Shown: positions 55,701-64,000 of the stretch, in pieces | How positions within the stretch are numbered: position 1 is the first letter of the stretch | Layout of the letters: each line of letters opens with the position of its first letter | Assembly (NCBI RefSeq): GCF_023856365.1 | Contig: NC_064543.1 | Coordinates: forward strand, 8,768,452 to 8,832,451 | DNA from: Brienomyrus brachyistius | Lineage: Eukaryota > Chordata > Actinopteri > Osteoglossiformes > Mormyridae | Length of the DNA: 64,000 bases | Reading direction: 5' to 3' | Position numbers and translations under genes: made by a program | The notes under the pieces: model-generated | Told to the model about the DNA's origin: nothing | Seen by the model: the letters and a program-made list of their open reading frames with translations, nothing else | Database searches by the model: none

Positions 55701-58700
55701 ACGCGTTTGATATGTGACACCGGCGGATGGCAGGGGGTGTGGCATGCGGGGGGCTAACGGAGTGCACTGATTTATGGGCCGGTCGCCTGGGGTGGCGGCG
55801 GGTGGAGCAGCCCCCGGTGGGGTGATTTACGGCCCCCGTGAGTGGTTGCAGAACGCGGTGGAGGGCAGGGTACTGCGCCTCGGATAAGCCACTAGGGATC
55901 GCAGTAGCGCCCAGACATGCATGGGACGGAGGCCGGTAACCCGCCCGCCAGTGAGCCTGTCAGCCGGACGGCTGCCGCCACCTCCGTCCCGGACTCACAA
56001 GTGGCTTCTCCGGTGTCTGCAGCTCTCCGCAAAGCCCACCGCCTCAGACCCTACCTCTCGGAAAGGCAAATAAATTTAGCGGATAAATTGCTAGCAGACT
56101 TTTGGCGGCTCCCTGAGAGCCCCTGTGAGAGCAGGGAAGCTGATGTTGGAGCAGCGCAGACTTACGGTCCGCATCTGCGAAAATAATGTTGGGGCTCTTT
56201 CCTCCGAGTTCCAGCGTCACTCGCTTCAAATTGCTCCGTCCAGCTGCTTCTTGGATCAGCTTGCCGACCTGCGGAAGGAAACACGGCTCAGTGTGACTCA
56301 CAGAGATGCCCGGCCGGAGCCCGGAGACCGGAATGCTAAATTGTTCAGGTGGCTTCCATTTAAATAAGTTAGCAGGTTGGGGTGGGATCCGGGCAGTGGC
56401 TGGGCAGGGGGGCCCCCTTGCGGGCCTTTCCGGAGCCGGAAGATGCCAAACACATATCCGAGACATCCATTACACCAACGGGCCGGCAGCAGGGAGGGGA
56501 AAATGTGATGCCTCAGCAGAGAGAAGTTTCTGGTTCAATCCGCCTGAGCTGGCCGCAGATGATGTAGGTGGCATCCCGGCTCTCTGTGTTTTTTCCACTG
56601 AATCGTTTTGTGTGCATGTTTTAGGATGTTTTAGGTTGACAAACCCTGCCATAAACACACGGGCATTGCAGTGAGTGTTAAAACTCCACCACAAGATGTT
56701 TCCTAATGTTCATGACAAAAAGAGACCAGCAAGGTTCGGGTCTCCTCCAGGTTGGCCTGCAGGCCACCCCCCGTCGGGACGGTGCCTTTCCATTCCCTTA
56801 CCCACCAGCGGGGGTGGCACCTGGAGGTTCTCCCTACCAAACCAGCAAATGTTCATTACAGCCTCTCTAGCCAAAATGGTTGCGAGCATTAATCTGACCG
56901 GAGCAAGTTGCCTGCTGGGCCCGAAGACTGACAAGTGGAAGAACAGCTGTTGTGTCGTCAAACATTTGTTTGGCATGGACCCCCCCTCCCCCCCAACCCT
57001 AAAACTGTCCTGCAGCTCACTTTGATGGCAGCACGGGCTGTGCTGATATGTAAGGGAGACTCTGGTCCCTTCTTCTGGGCCCACTGGCACTTCCCGTGAT
57101 CTCGGTCCTCTGCCCAGCTCCCAGCTGCTCACCTTGCCCCTTGCCAGTGACTCACTGTCAGAGATGGCGGGCATCACCAGGTGGGGCAGCGTGATGCGGC
57201 TTGTTACGGCACAGTGACACTATTACCAGGGGGCCACGGGAGAGCGGCGTCTGGTAATGAGGAAGCCCCTAGTGGGAACGGCTGGTGCCCGGCTCTGTGA
57301 TGGCAAGCGATGGCCAGCGGGCATCGCCTGATGAAACCTGCATGAGTGGTGGCAGCGCTGCATGGTTTTCTGTTTAGTATATGCGACAGACCACCCTGCA
57401 TCCTCCTGTCAGCGGACCTGAGGTGTCCCTGTCGCCAGACCCAGTTTTGCAAATAACACAGAGCACTAGAACATTCCTCTGGTCTGATCTGATCTGATCT
57501 GCTCTGCCTGATGACAGGCCACTTGCAGCTGGGCCTCCTGCAGGGGGCGCTAATGACAGGCCCAATGGCCCACAGCAGATAAACCTCTAGGCACCTCAGA
57601 TGAGCAAGGGAACCACAGTGACCTCTAGCTGCCTCCTGCACCCCGCGAGCAAAGGCGGGACTTTATTGTCAAGTGCCCCCATTGATCCGTTACCTTGGTA
57701 GATCCGGTAAAAGCCACCTTGTCCACGCCCATGTGGGATGCGATGGCGGCCCCTGCCGTAGGCCCAAAACCCGGCACGATGTTGACGACTCCGGGCGGGA
57801 ACCCGGCCTGTCCAAACACAATTTGGAAATGGGAAATGGAGGGGCGGGGGATTGTCAAAGATCAGCCCGTATTCCTGGTGGCTGGGGGAAGAACCGGAAA
57901 ACAGAGCAGTTTAAACAGCCGAGGGTGGCTGGACTTTACCTCTTTGATGAGCGCCCCCATGTAGAGGCAGCTGAGAGGAGTCTGCTCGGCCGGCTTGAGC
58001 ACCACGGTGTTCCCGCAACACAGTGCAGGGGCCAGCTTCCAGGCTGTCATCAGCAGTGGGAAGTTCCACTGCGCACACACAGGGCAGAGGGCACGGGGGG
58101 GGTTGGCACACAGCTGGCACACACACAGACACTCGACGGCTTCTAAATATGGCAAGGCCCCCACTCGCTCGCTGTCGCACGGCCATTTGGCCCCTTGCTG
58201 GCTTTCTACTGTCCCCACTGTCAGTGAAGTTGGAGCCGAAAATGAACAGCGCTGGTCTGGCCGAAAGGCCCCCACCAAGCTGACCTTAGTTTCTAACCCA
58301 AGAAAAACATGAACACAGCATCACACAAACAAACTCATCTCTGACTCGCGACTCTCAGGTACCACCACAGTGGATGCGATTCGCCATGACCTTCAACACG
58401 TCTCATCTAGGAAGAGCTCTATTAGTAAATGTCCTTCAATTTAACTAAACAAAAGTTGCTATGGAGCTTTCCGAGTTTCTCAAAATGCCCAGCATATTCA
58501 AGTGCTCTGTGAGCTGGTCTTAGAAGGGAGACGAGCTGTTAGAAGGGAGATATTTGGTTTAAAAGACATTATAGAGTGGGAGACGCTGCCTTTTCTTGTC
58601 ATATGCGTAATCTCATTCCAAGGGCTCTGCCAGTGTCCCACACAGAAATACACTCTCCCATGCTGGTTATTCTTTCTCACTTTACTGGCTTCCAGTACGT

Positions 58701-61395
58701 TCACACAGCATGGTGCTTGCAGTGTTTTGTCATCCTTTCCGGAATGTTCTGACCATTGTCCTCCCCCCATCTCGAGCCCGGGGTAGCCAAGGCCCCGCCC
58801 CTCTGCACTGCCGACTACACCAGCTACATTCTGGGCAGCTCTGTGACTCGGCCTGCCTGCCCAAACACACAGTGACCGGTGTACACGTCACACAGTCCCC
58901 AGGCTGGGACCACCAACAATCTCCCTCGTCTGCAGTCGCCCCCCCCCAACCTTTTCCCACTCACTTCACTGTTTTCCCCGGAAAAACCACGCAGCTGTGA
59001 GAGAGGCATTTTATTTGATTTGAACAAAAAACGGCTTGCCAGATACTCACTGGGATGATCTGTCCACACACGCCGATCGGCTCGGTCCTGGTGAATGAAA
59101 AATAATCCCCATCTGCAGAGAATGTGGGGGAGAGACCGGGATTGCTATCATTCAGGGCTCCAGTTGAGCTTGGCAGGACATGAAAAGAAAATGCAGGGGG
59201 GGGGGGGCTACTTCAGGGTAGATCTATGGCACTTGCATGGGAGAGATCAGACCAATGCAATAGTTTGTTGGTCATATTTACTTCCCCATAGTGCGTAATA
59301 AAAAAAACGAACTCAAAAGTCCCCAGGAGTTTAGAAAGCCGATCTACATAAAAATGACCAGCAATCAACTTTAAATTGGACTTCAGTATGGGAGATGGAT
59401 TTGAAGTTGTATAGTAGCAAATGACTGAAGGGTAACCGGGACAATGTCATTCCCATTTCTCTGGTATTGCAGTGGGATCATATGGACTTCTGCTAATAGG
59501 GATTCTCTTGGGAAAAGTCCTGGTACCAGAAGGGCAATGAGCTTCACTGGGTCTGACTGCCAGTTCAGACCACAGATGGTTTGATTTTGATATCTTTTCA
59601 AAAAGTTGTAACACACACAGTTAAAATGTTGCCCTGAGCTCAATGCCTCCTGGGTTTGGTCCTGAATCTCTGCACTCCTAACCAGATAGGCGGCCATTAA
59701 AAAGGATGGGTGGAGAGAAATTAAATTGGCAGAGCTTACAGGAGCAATGGATATAAAATGGGAATCTACATAAGCATGAATGAGCCTGGGGTAGGAATAT
59801 TCTACACAGTATTCTCTTTAAGATTGGCAGTCTGGCACTTCTCCCCTAAGCCTGGTTGTCTAAGTATATGCCAGGCAACTGGGTGCCATCAACCCAACAG
59901 CTTCACTCTGGATCGGAGTCAAGGTGCGTTTGACCATCAAGCACCTCTTCATGACTGTAAGACCAGAACTACCAGGAGGCCATCAAGATGACGCCCGAAT
60001 TCAGCAGCCAAACCCTTGAACTTACCCATCGGGATGGTTAATCCATGGATCTTGTCAGCCCAACCAGCAAAGTATCTCAGGGTCTTAATGGTTCCTAGAA
60101 GGTCTACATAGAAGGCAGAAAGAAATGGCTTTCCGCTGTCCATGGACTCCAGCGTCTGCAAAGGTAACAAGTGAAGTTGGAGCCAGTGATTCCGTCTTTG
60201 AAAATTATGCCATATGAAAGGGCACGGAATTATGAGCCTGGGGTGACCTAGGAGACAGTCCGCTGTTTCTGCTCTTACTTATCCTACGTGGATAGAGAAT
60301 GACTTATGGATCCAGAACATATTCGTCAGTTACATCCCTTCATACCAAGACCTCTACATTCAGCATTTGCTTCATGTTTTAAACATGTAAAGCATGCGGT
60401 GGTTTCATATGCCCATATCCTAAATTAACAGTAACGTGGACTGAAGCACATCACATAACATTAACCGTGACATCATTTCATGTCACATTTTATCTGACCA
60501 GCCACGTGTGAAATCTGCTGTTTACACAACTCCGATGTTTGTAGTTCATTATGAGTCTATGAATAAAATGTTAACGTCAAACTACCTTTACCTACATTAT
60601 TGTGCTGAATTCCTTGTTTTAGTTGTAGAAGAGCCCGAATAATGATTTTTAAATCTTCTCAGATTTGCATGAGCGACACGTGCACTGACAGCGAGCACTG
60701 CAGCCCACTCACCGCCAGGTAGGCCCTGTCCCTCTCCACCAGGTCAGCCAGCTTGGAGAGGAGCCGTCCACGTTCCGAAGCGTCCATCCTGCGCCACACG
60801 GAGCCCAAGGAAAAGGCCAGGCGGGCAGCCTGCACGGCCTTGTCCACGTCCGCCTTGGGGGGCAGGGATGCCAACAGAGTTACGCGTTAAGCGTGACAGC
60901 CTCCAATCATGCTGTTCTGTTGACTGATAGAATTACTCTGATCTCTGTCAGCCGTGCCGAGTTTCCACACAGAGGCATAGATCAGGGTGGCGATTCAGAA
61001 TGGCCTGCCTGCCCGACCACATTAGACTAAACTGTACTTCCTGTTGGCCTCCCTACTTTTTGGCCATTCACACTCTTGGACAGGCCCTTAGGAATGGGCG
61101 CCAGGCTCGACGCTGTAGAAAGCACAGCATGTGTGGCATTGTACAGGAGAGATACAGAAAATCTTAGCCCCTTTACCATCACATCATGTGGGGTTACTGT
61201 CTGCAGTGCTGGGGCAGTAACGTCTCTGCAATAACAGTTTACTGAAAAAAACTACATCTGTTTTATAAGGATCTAGGTCTTAAAACCAACCTTGTCTGCT
61301 TCCTGAACTTCACAGATCTTCTCCCCGTTGGAAGGGTTGTACACAGGGAAAAACTTTTCGCTGACCGAGTTCTGCCACTCATTGTTAATGAAGAT
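52723..61395 (-). CDS. aldh1a2: retinaldehyde dehydrogenase 2, exons 2-13 (exon 1 not in view)
   Basis: Twelve exons on the minus strand join in frame to 479 codons plus TAG: 61395-61291, 60853-60713, 60155-60026, 59112-59051, 58068-57940, 57807-57694, 56268-56166, 55397-55213, 54766-54602, 54496-54339, 53825-53751, 52795-52723. The enzyme oxidises retinaldehyde to retinoic acid with NAD+ in the cytosol. Using 518-residue numbering (exon 1 = 39): Asn187 (PWNFPLL), Lys210 ([10 protein letters not shown]), general base Glu286 (LELGGKSP), nucleophile Cys320 ([11 protein letters not shown]), Glu417 and Phe419 (KEEIFGPV), and [15 protein letters not shown] are all present. Synteny and sequence favour ALDH1A2 over ALDH1A1/1A3. 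Odd point: FTGSTK where Glu is usual at 266. Exon 1 (start codon) was not found in 61396-64000. It is convergent with polr2m across about 24 kb. Confidence 0.95.
52796..53750 (-). other. aldh1a2 intron 12
   Basis: 955 bp, more than half of which is a piggyBac-like MITE (52964-53501). Confidence 0.7.
52964..53501. mobile_element. piggyBac-like MITE at a TTAA site
   Basis: 538 bp with 11-bp perfect inverted ends CCCTCTGGGGT / ACCCCAGAGGG. TTAA abuts both sides (52960-52963, 53502-53505), the target duplication of the piggyBac superfamily. AT-rich interior without a transposase. Confidence 0.82.
53751..53825 (-). CDS. aldh1a2: aldh1a2 exon 12
   Basis: Completes Trp470, then [20 protein letters not shown] and NGRE, split Met; acceptor atgctgcag, donor gtaagt. 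Confidence 0.95.
54339..54496 (-). CDS. aldh1a2: aldh1a2 exon 11
   Basis: 52 codons plus 2 bases ([20 protein letters not shown] to MQAGTV, split Trp); acceptor ctctgcag, donor gtgagg. Confidence 0.96.
54602..54766 (-). CDS. aldh1a2: aldh1a2 exon 10
   Basis: 55 codons ([20 protein letters not shown] to DDMRIAKEE); ends with Glu417. Acceptor actgcag, donor gtacac. Confidence 0.96.
55213..55397 (-). CDS. aldh1a2: aldh1a2 exon 9
   Basis: Two bases plus 61 codons ([19 protein letters not shown] to STEQGPQ); contains nucleophile Cys320. Acceptor ctccgcag, donor gtcagc. Confidence 0.96.
56166..56268 (-). CDS. aldh1a2: aldh1a2 exon 8
   Basis: 34 codons plus 1 base ([20 protein letters not shown] to IIFADAD); contains Glu286. 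Acceptor ttccgcag, donor gtaagt. Confidence 0.96.
57537..57552 (+). promoter_or_regulatory. CTCF-like motif, forward
   Basis: CCTGCAGGGGGCGCTA, close to the CTCF consensus, in aldh1a2 intron 7. By eye only. Confidence 0.45.
57694..57807 (-). CDS. aldh1a2: aldh1a2 exon 7
   Basis: 38 codons ([20 protein letters not shown] to FTGSTK). The last codon AAG gives Lys where the family usually has Glu or Gln. Acceptor tggacag, donor gtaacg. Confidence 0.95.
57940..58068 (-). CDS. aldh1a2: aldh1a2 exon 6
   Basis: 43 codons ([20 protein letters not shown] to GALIKE); holds Asn187 and Lys210 of the active site and NAD pocket. Acceptor gcgcag, donor gtaaag. Confidence 0.96.
59051..59112 (-). CDS. aldh1a2: aldh1a2 exon 5
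   Basis: Two bases completing Asp165, then 20 codons [20 protein letters not shown]; acceptor ctctgcag, donor gtgagt. Confidence 0.95.
60026..60155 (-). CDS. aldh1a2: aldh1a2 exon 4
   Basis: 43 codons plus 1 base ([20 protein letters not shown] to LTIPM); acceptor tttgcag, donor gtaagt. Confidence 0.95.
60713..60853 (-). CDS. aldh1a2: aldh1a2 exon 3
   Basis: 47 codons ([20 protein letters not shown] to RDRAYLA); acceptor cccccaag, donor gtgagt. Confidence 0.95.
61291..61395 (-). CDS. aldh1a2: aldh1a2 exon 2
   Basis: 35 codons ([20 protein letters not shown] to VQEADK); acceptor cttgcag, donor gttggt. Confidence 0.95.
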
Positions 61396-64000
61396 CTGCA
61401 AGGGGGACACACAGCTGTGAGGATTCACCAAACAGACAGACCCAAAGCAGATGAGATTTGTTTTCCATACCTGAAGTTCAGACACATTTTCATCTTCTGG
61501 TTCATTATGATGACAAACCTGCAATGCCAGGAGCTACATGGTGATGAGAATCAGGAGCTGGGCTCTACTCATCCTCACTCGGGCATGGCTGCTGCTCAAA
61601 CTAAATGCTAAATTCCCTTTCCGTTTTTTTTCCACTTAAAATAGCCAATATCTACTCAGTCTTCAGGAACTGCTTCCTTTTTTGTTATTCAGCTGAGGCT
61701 CCAAGACAAAAATACTGTAGAAACCCACAACATTACTCAGCTCCCCAAGCATATTTCCATCATTAATGGGCACTCATGCTCGATTAGTTGTATTTATTTA
61801 GTTTCCTTTCGAAATCCTACATCATAGTCACTGCATCATTCGCAGGAATAGCACAGAAAAGGCAACTAATCAGAGATCACAGACAACAGGAGAAAGTTCA
61901 CCGAGGCTTGTAGAAGTCCTTCATTTTCCCATTTGACTCTGCATGTACCAGCGAAACAGTAATCTGTCTTGCAAACCAAGTAAGTAATTACTGTGCACGG
62001 CTAGTTTAGTCAGAACTAACACAGTACATAATAATTATCTAAAAGCTAATGGCATTTACAAACACTGCTCATGTGTGCAGCCGCTCCTGATAGCCATGGT
62101 GCTGAAGCCTCTGCAGAGTCTGACAGTGACCAGTTGGATGAACAGACAAAAAAGACCCTCAGCAGAGCCCGTGCTCATGTCGTACCCCTCCCAAGGACAA
62201 ACAAGATCAGAGGAACGTCTCACAAAGAATTTTGCTTCGATGCAAGCGGCCCATTTAGTGAGATCCTCAGACTCCACGGCCCCAGTTTCCCGCCTCACAT
62301 AGGGGAAATGCAAACACATACTACAGGAAGGAGAAACATGTTCACGCCGCAGAGACCAGCGTGAGCTAACATATTCCTCACTGCTGCCTTCTTTCACACT
62401 CGGCACTGGAACTGCCGTTTTCTGGTTCATTCCTGCTTCCCAGAAAGTTAATATGTGATGCGATACACCAAGTATTTGATGTCAGAGTAAAGTGGCAGGG
62501 TGGAACCGTTCCCCAGCCTTTGACGGCGTTCGGGTCCTGCTGACTCGGGTCCAATAGACACTGTTTTTAATGGCTGTCAGTCTGCCTGATGGATGACTGT
62601 TTGGATCACATCTGCTCACTGGAACCTCTTTCTATATACATTTGCTGTTACGGGACTTTATTTGTGGATGGATAAAGATACTCTGAAAGCCTATCTTACA
62701 CCAGGGTTCAAGTGCCCCTCTGGCCTAAACCTCACTTACTCCTACGCATATTTATGACTGTAAACCTAGAGTCTTAAATACAATTTAATTGGCAGTAAAC
62801 TATAAAGTATTTACTTTAGAGCAGGTCTGAAGTGCCCGTCGCTCTGGAATGGATTCAAAGTTCACCCTCACCATCCTTCCCAGCTGGGCTGCTCTCCACC
62901 AGTTGGCCAGTTCACAGGAAAAACCTCACATAAATTACTCATTGCGGAAAGACTGGGGGAGGGGGTTCTGTATCAACCGGTACCATTCTGCAGACACTCA
63001 CGCCACATGGGATCGGATTCCTCCCCAATTAGCCTGCATCGCCTCACCCACTTCCCCTTGACGGGAGATTGATGGGCATGTTTGCTACTAATGGCACGTT
63101 CATGGCTACGCCGCCCACTTACAGCAGGTACACGGCCCTCTTCCGGTTATCAGGCAGACAGCCACGATTCCTGCGAACAGCAGAGACATGGCCTGGAATC
63201 CCGCTAAGATAAATACTCCCACAATTCAAGGTAAGACCCAGTTTCTAGATAATGTGAGATACCAGCCTCACTACATATATCCTGTGGATTCACAGGCATG
63301 GGAGATACCAGCCTCACTACATATATCCTGTGGATTCACAGGCATGGGAGATACCAGCCTCCCTACATATATCCTGTGGATTCACAGGCATGGGAGATAC
63401 CAGCCTCGCTCCATATATCCTGTGGATTCACAGGCATGGGAGATACCAGCCTCGCTCCATATACCCTGTGGATTCACAGCCATGTCTCACATTAACAGCA
63501 GGTACAAAGCTGCCCAGTTTCCTTCCCTAGCCTCCCAGCCTAGCTGTCTGTGGTCTCCAGCACTCACTCACTTAACCGAGCTCATTAAAGACACTTCATA
63601 AACGTGACAGGATGTCTCTGTCTGAAACAGAGAGGGAGAACTCTTCAGGCCACAAAAATATTTTTTTTTATAAATCTGGGGTCTACTGCAGTCTTAAACA
63701 AGGAGAGCCTCTTGAAGGCTCGACAGTGAGCAGAAGAATGCAAACATTATGGTGTTTAGTATGCTAAGCTTCACCCACCTGGATTTAGGTGTAAACGTAA
63801 GCAACTACAAAGCACATCAGATCTGAAGATTTTTACAGGAACGGCTGCAAAAAATTTGCCTACTGATTATCCACCTTTGCATCATGTGTCACATGCACAT
63901 CCTAGGTAGTTTACTTTTTTGGCTTAAACCGTGGGAGACTCACCATCGAACATGACACTGTGGTTTACTAGGTGCTACCTTACTCAGTGGAACTGGAAGG
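61396..64000 (-). other. aldh1a2 intron 1 (or upstream), right edge
   Basis: No convincing first exon with an in-frame ATG and a donor in the right phase was seen. The only recognised element is the 46-bp tandem repeat at 63256-63485. Confidence 0.5.
63256..63485. repeat. 46-bp tandem repeat, 5 copies
   Basis: Units start gagataccagcctc at 63256, 63302, 63348, 63394 and 63440, each ending ggattcacaggcatgg. Only a few substitutions, so recently amplified. Confidence 0.95.

Larger units (their letters stand above)
53826..57693 (-). other. aldh1a2 introns 7 to 11
   Basis: 53826-54338, 54497-54601, 54767-55212, 55398-56165 and 56269-57693. They hold C/G runs, a short (TCTGA)n stretch at 57482-57500 and a CTCF-like site (57537-57552). 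The open frame 55917-56186 (+) has no recognisable motif. Confidence 0.55.
57808..61290 (-). other. aldh1a2 introns 2 to 6
   Basis: 57808-57939, 58069-59050, 59113-60025, 60156-60712 and 60854-61290. Unique sequence with few simple repeats; no additional exon or element was identified. Confidence 0.55.

Noticed and set aside
55917..56186. 89-codon plus-strand frame in aldh1a2 intron 8 overlapping exon 8
   Set aside because: Antisense to aldh1a2 exon 8 at its end and without recognisable features.
62469..62560. Possible aldh1a2 exon 1 on the minus strand (SDIKYL before gtgtat)
   Set aside because: It resembles the expected ...IKYTK ending for only a few residues, has no in-frame ATG at the right distance, and the upstream residues do not resemble the family.

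Overview
The window is vertebrate nuclear DNA, almost certainly from a ray-finned (teleost-type) fish. The genes are split into short exons by GT-AG introns, with no bacterial-style operons. The repeats are typical of fish: Tc1-like, hAT-like and piggyBac-like DNA elements, LINE tails, tRNA-derived SINEs, very many CA/GT microsatellites and long homopolymeric C/G runs. The gene order CGNL1 - MYZAP - POLR2M - ALDH1A2 (last one inverted) is the order known from human 15q21.3, so this is a conserved vertebrate synteny block.

Layout. (1) 1283-6578, + strand: the last seven coding exons of cingulin-like 1 (cgnl1), the C-terminal coiled coil and acidic tail, with the 3' UTR to about 7.3-7.7 kb. (2) 12415-23021, + strand: a complete 14-exon myzap model (595 codons) preceded by a CT-rich 5' leader. 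(3) 25376-27595, + strand: a complete 4-exon polr2m/Gdown1 gene (359 codons), only 2.35 kb behind myzap; the two form the read-through GCOM1 locus in human. (4) 27.6-52.0 kb: about 24 kb with no recognisable gene. It holds a dead Tc1-like transposon, a SINE, several minisatellites (31-, 21-, 13- and about 19-bp units), a short interstitial telomere-like array, CA arrays and some plain unique sequence that may be regulatory. (5) 52723-61395, - strand: coding exons 2-13 of aldh1a2 (retinaldehyde dehydrogenase 2); exon 1 lies beyond the right edge or was not recognised.

Functionally, cgnl1 and myzap encode coiled-coil junction proteins (tight junction and intercalated disc), polr2m an RNA polymerase II-associated repressor, and aldh1a2 the main embryonic retinoic-acid-synthesising enzyme. 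All exon models join in frame with consistent phases; one cgnl1 intron uses a GC donor. aldh1a2 keeps all catalytic residues, and its exons 2-13 encode 479 residues, which fits the usual 518-residue protein minus exon 1.

I found no evidence of a new multi-gene system. The items most worth a second look are well-delimited mobile elements with target-site duplications (a solo LTR between myzap and polr2m, a hAT-like and a piggyBac-like MITE), a three-copy foldback element, a microsatellite-associated dispersed repeat, a set of CTCF-like motifs with convergent orientation, the non-canonical splice donor, and two substitutions in normally conserved motifs (POLR2M RPLH, ALDH1A2 FTGSTK).
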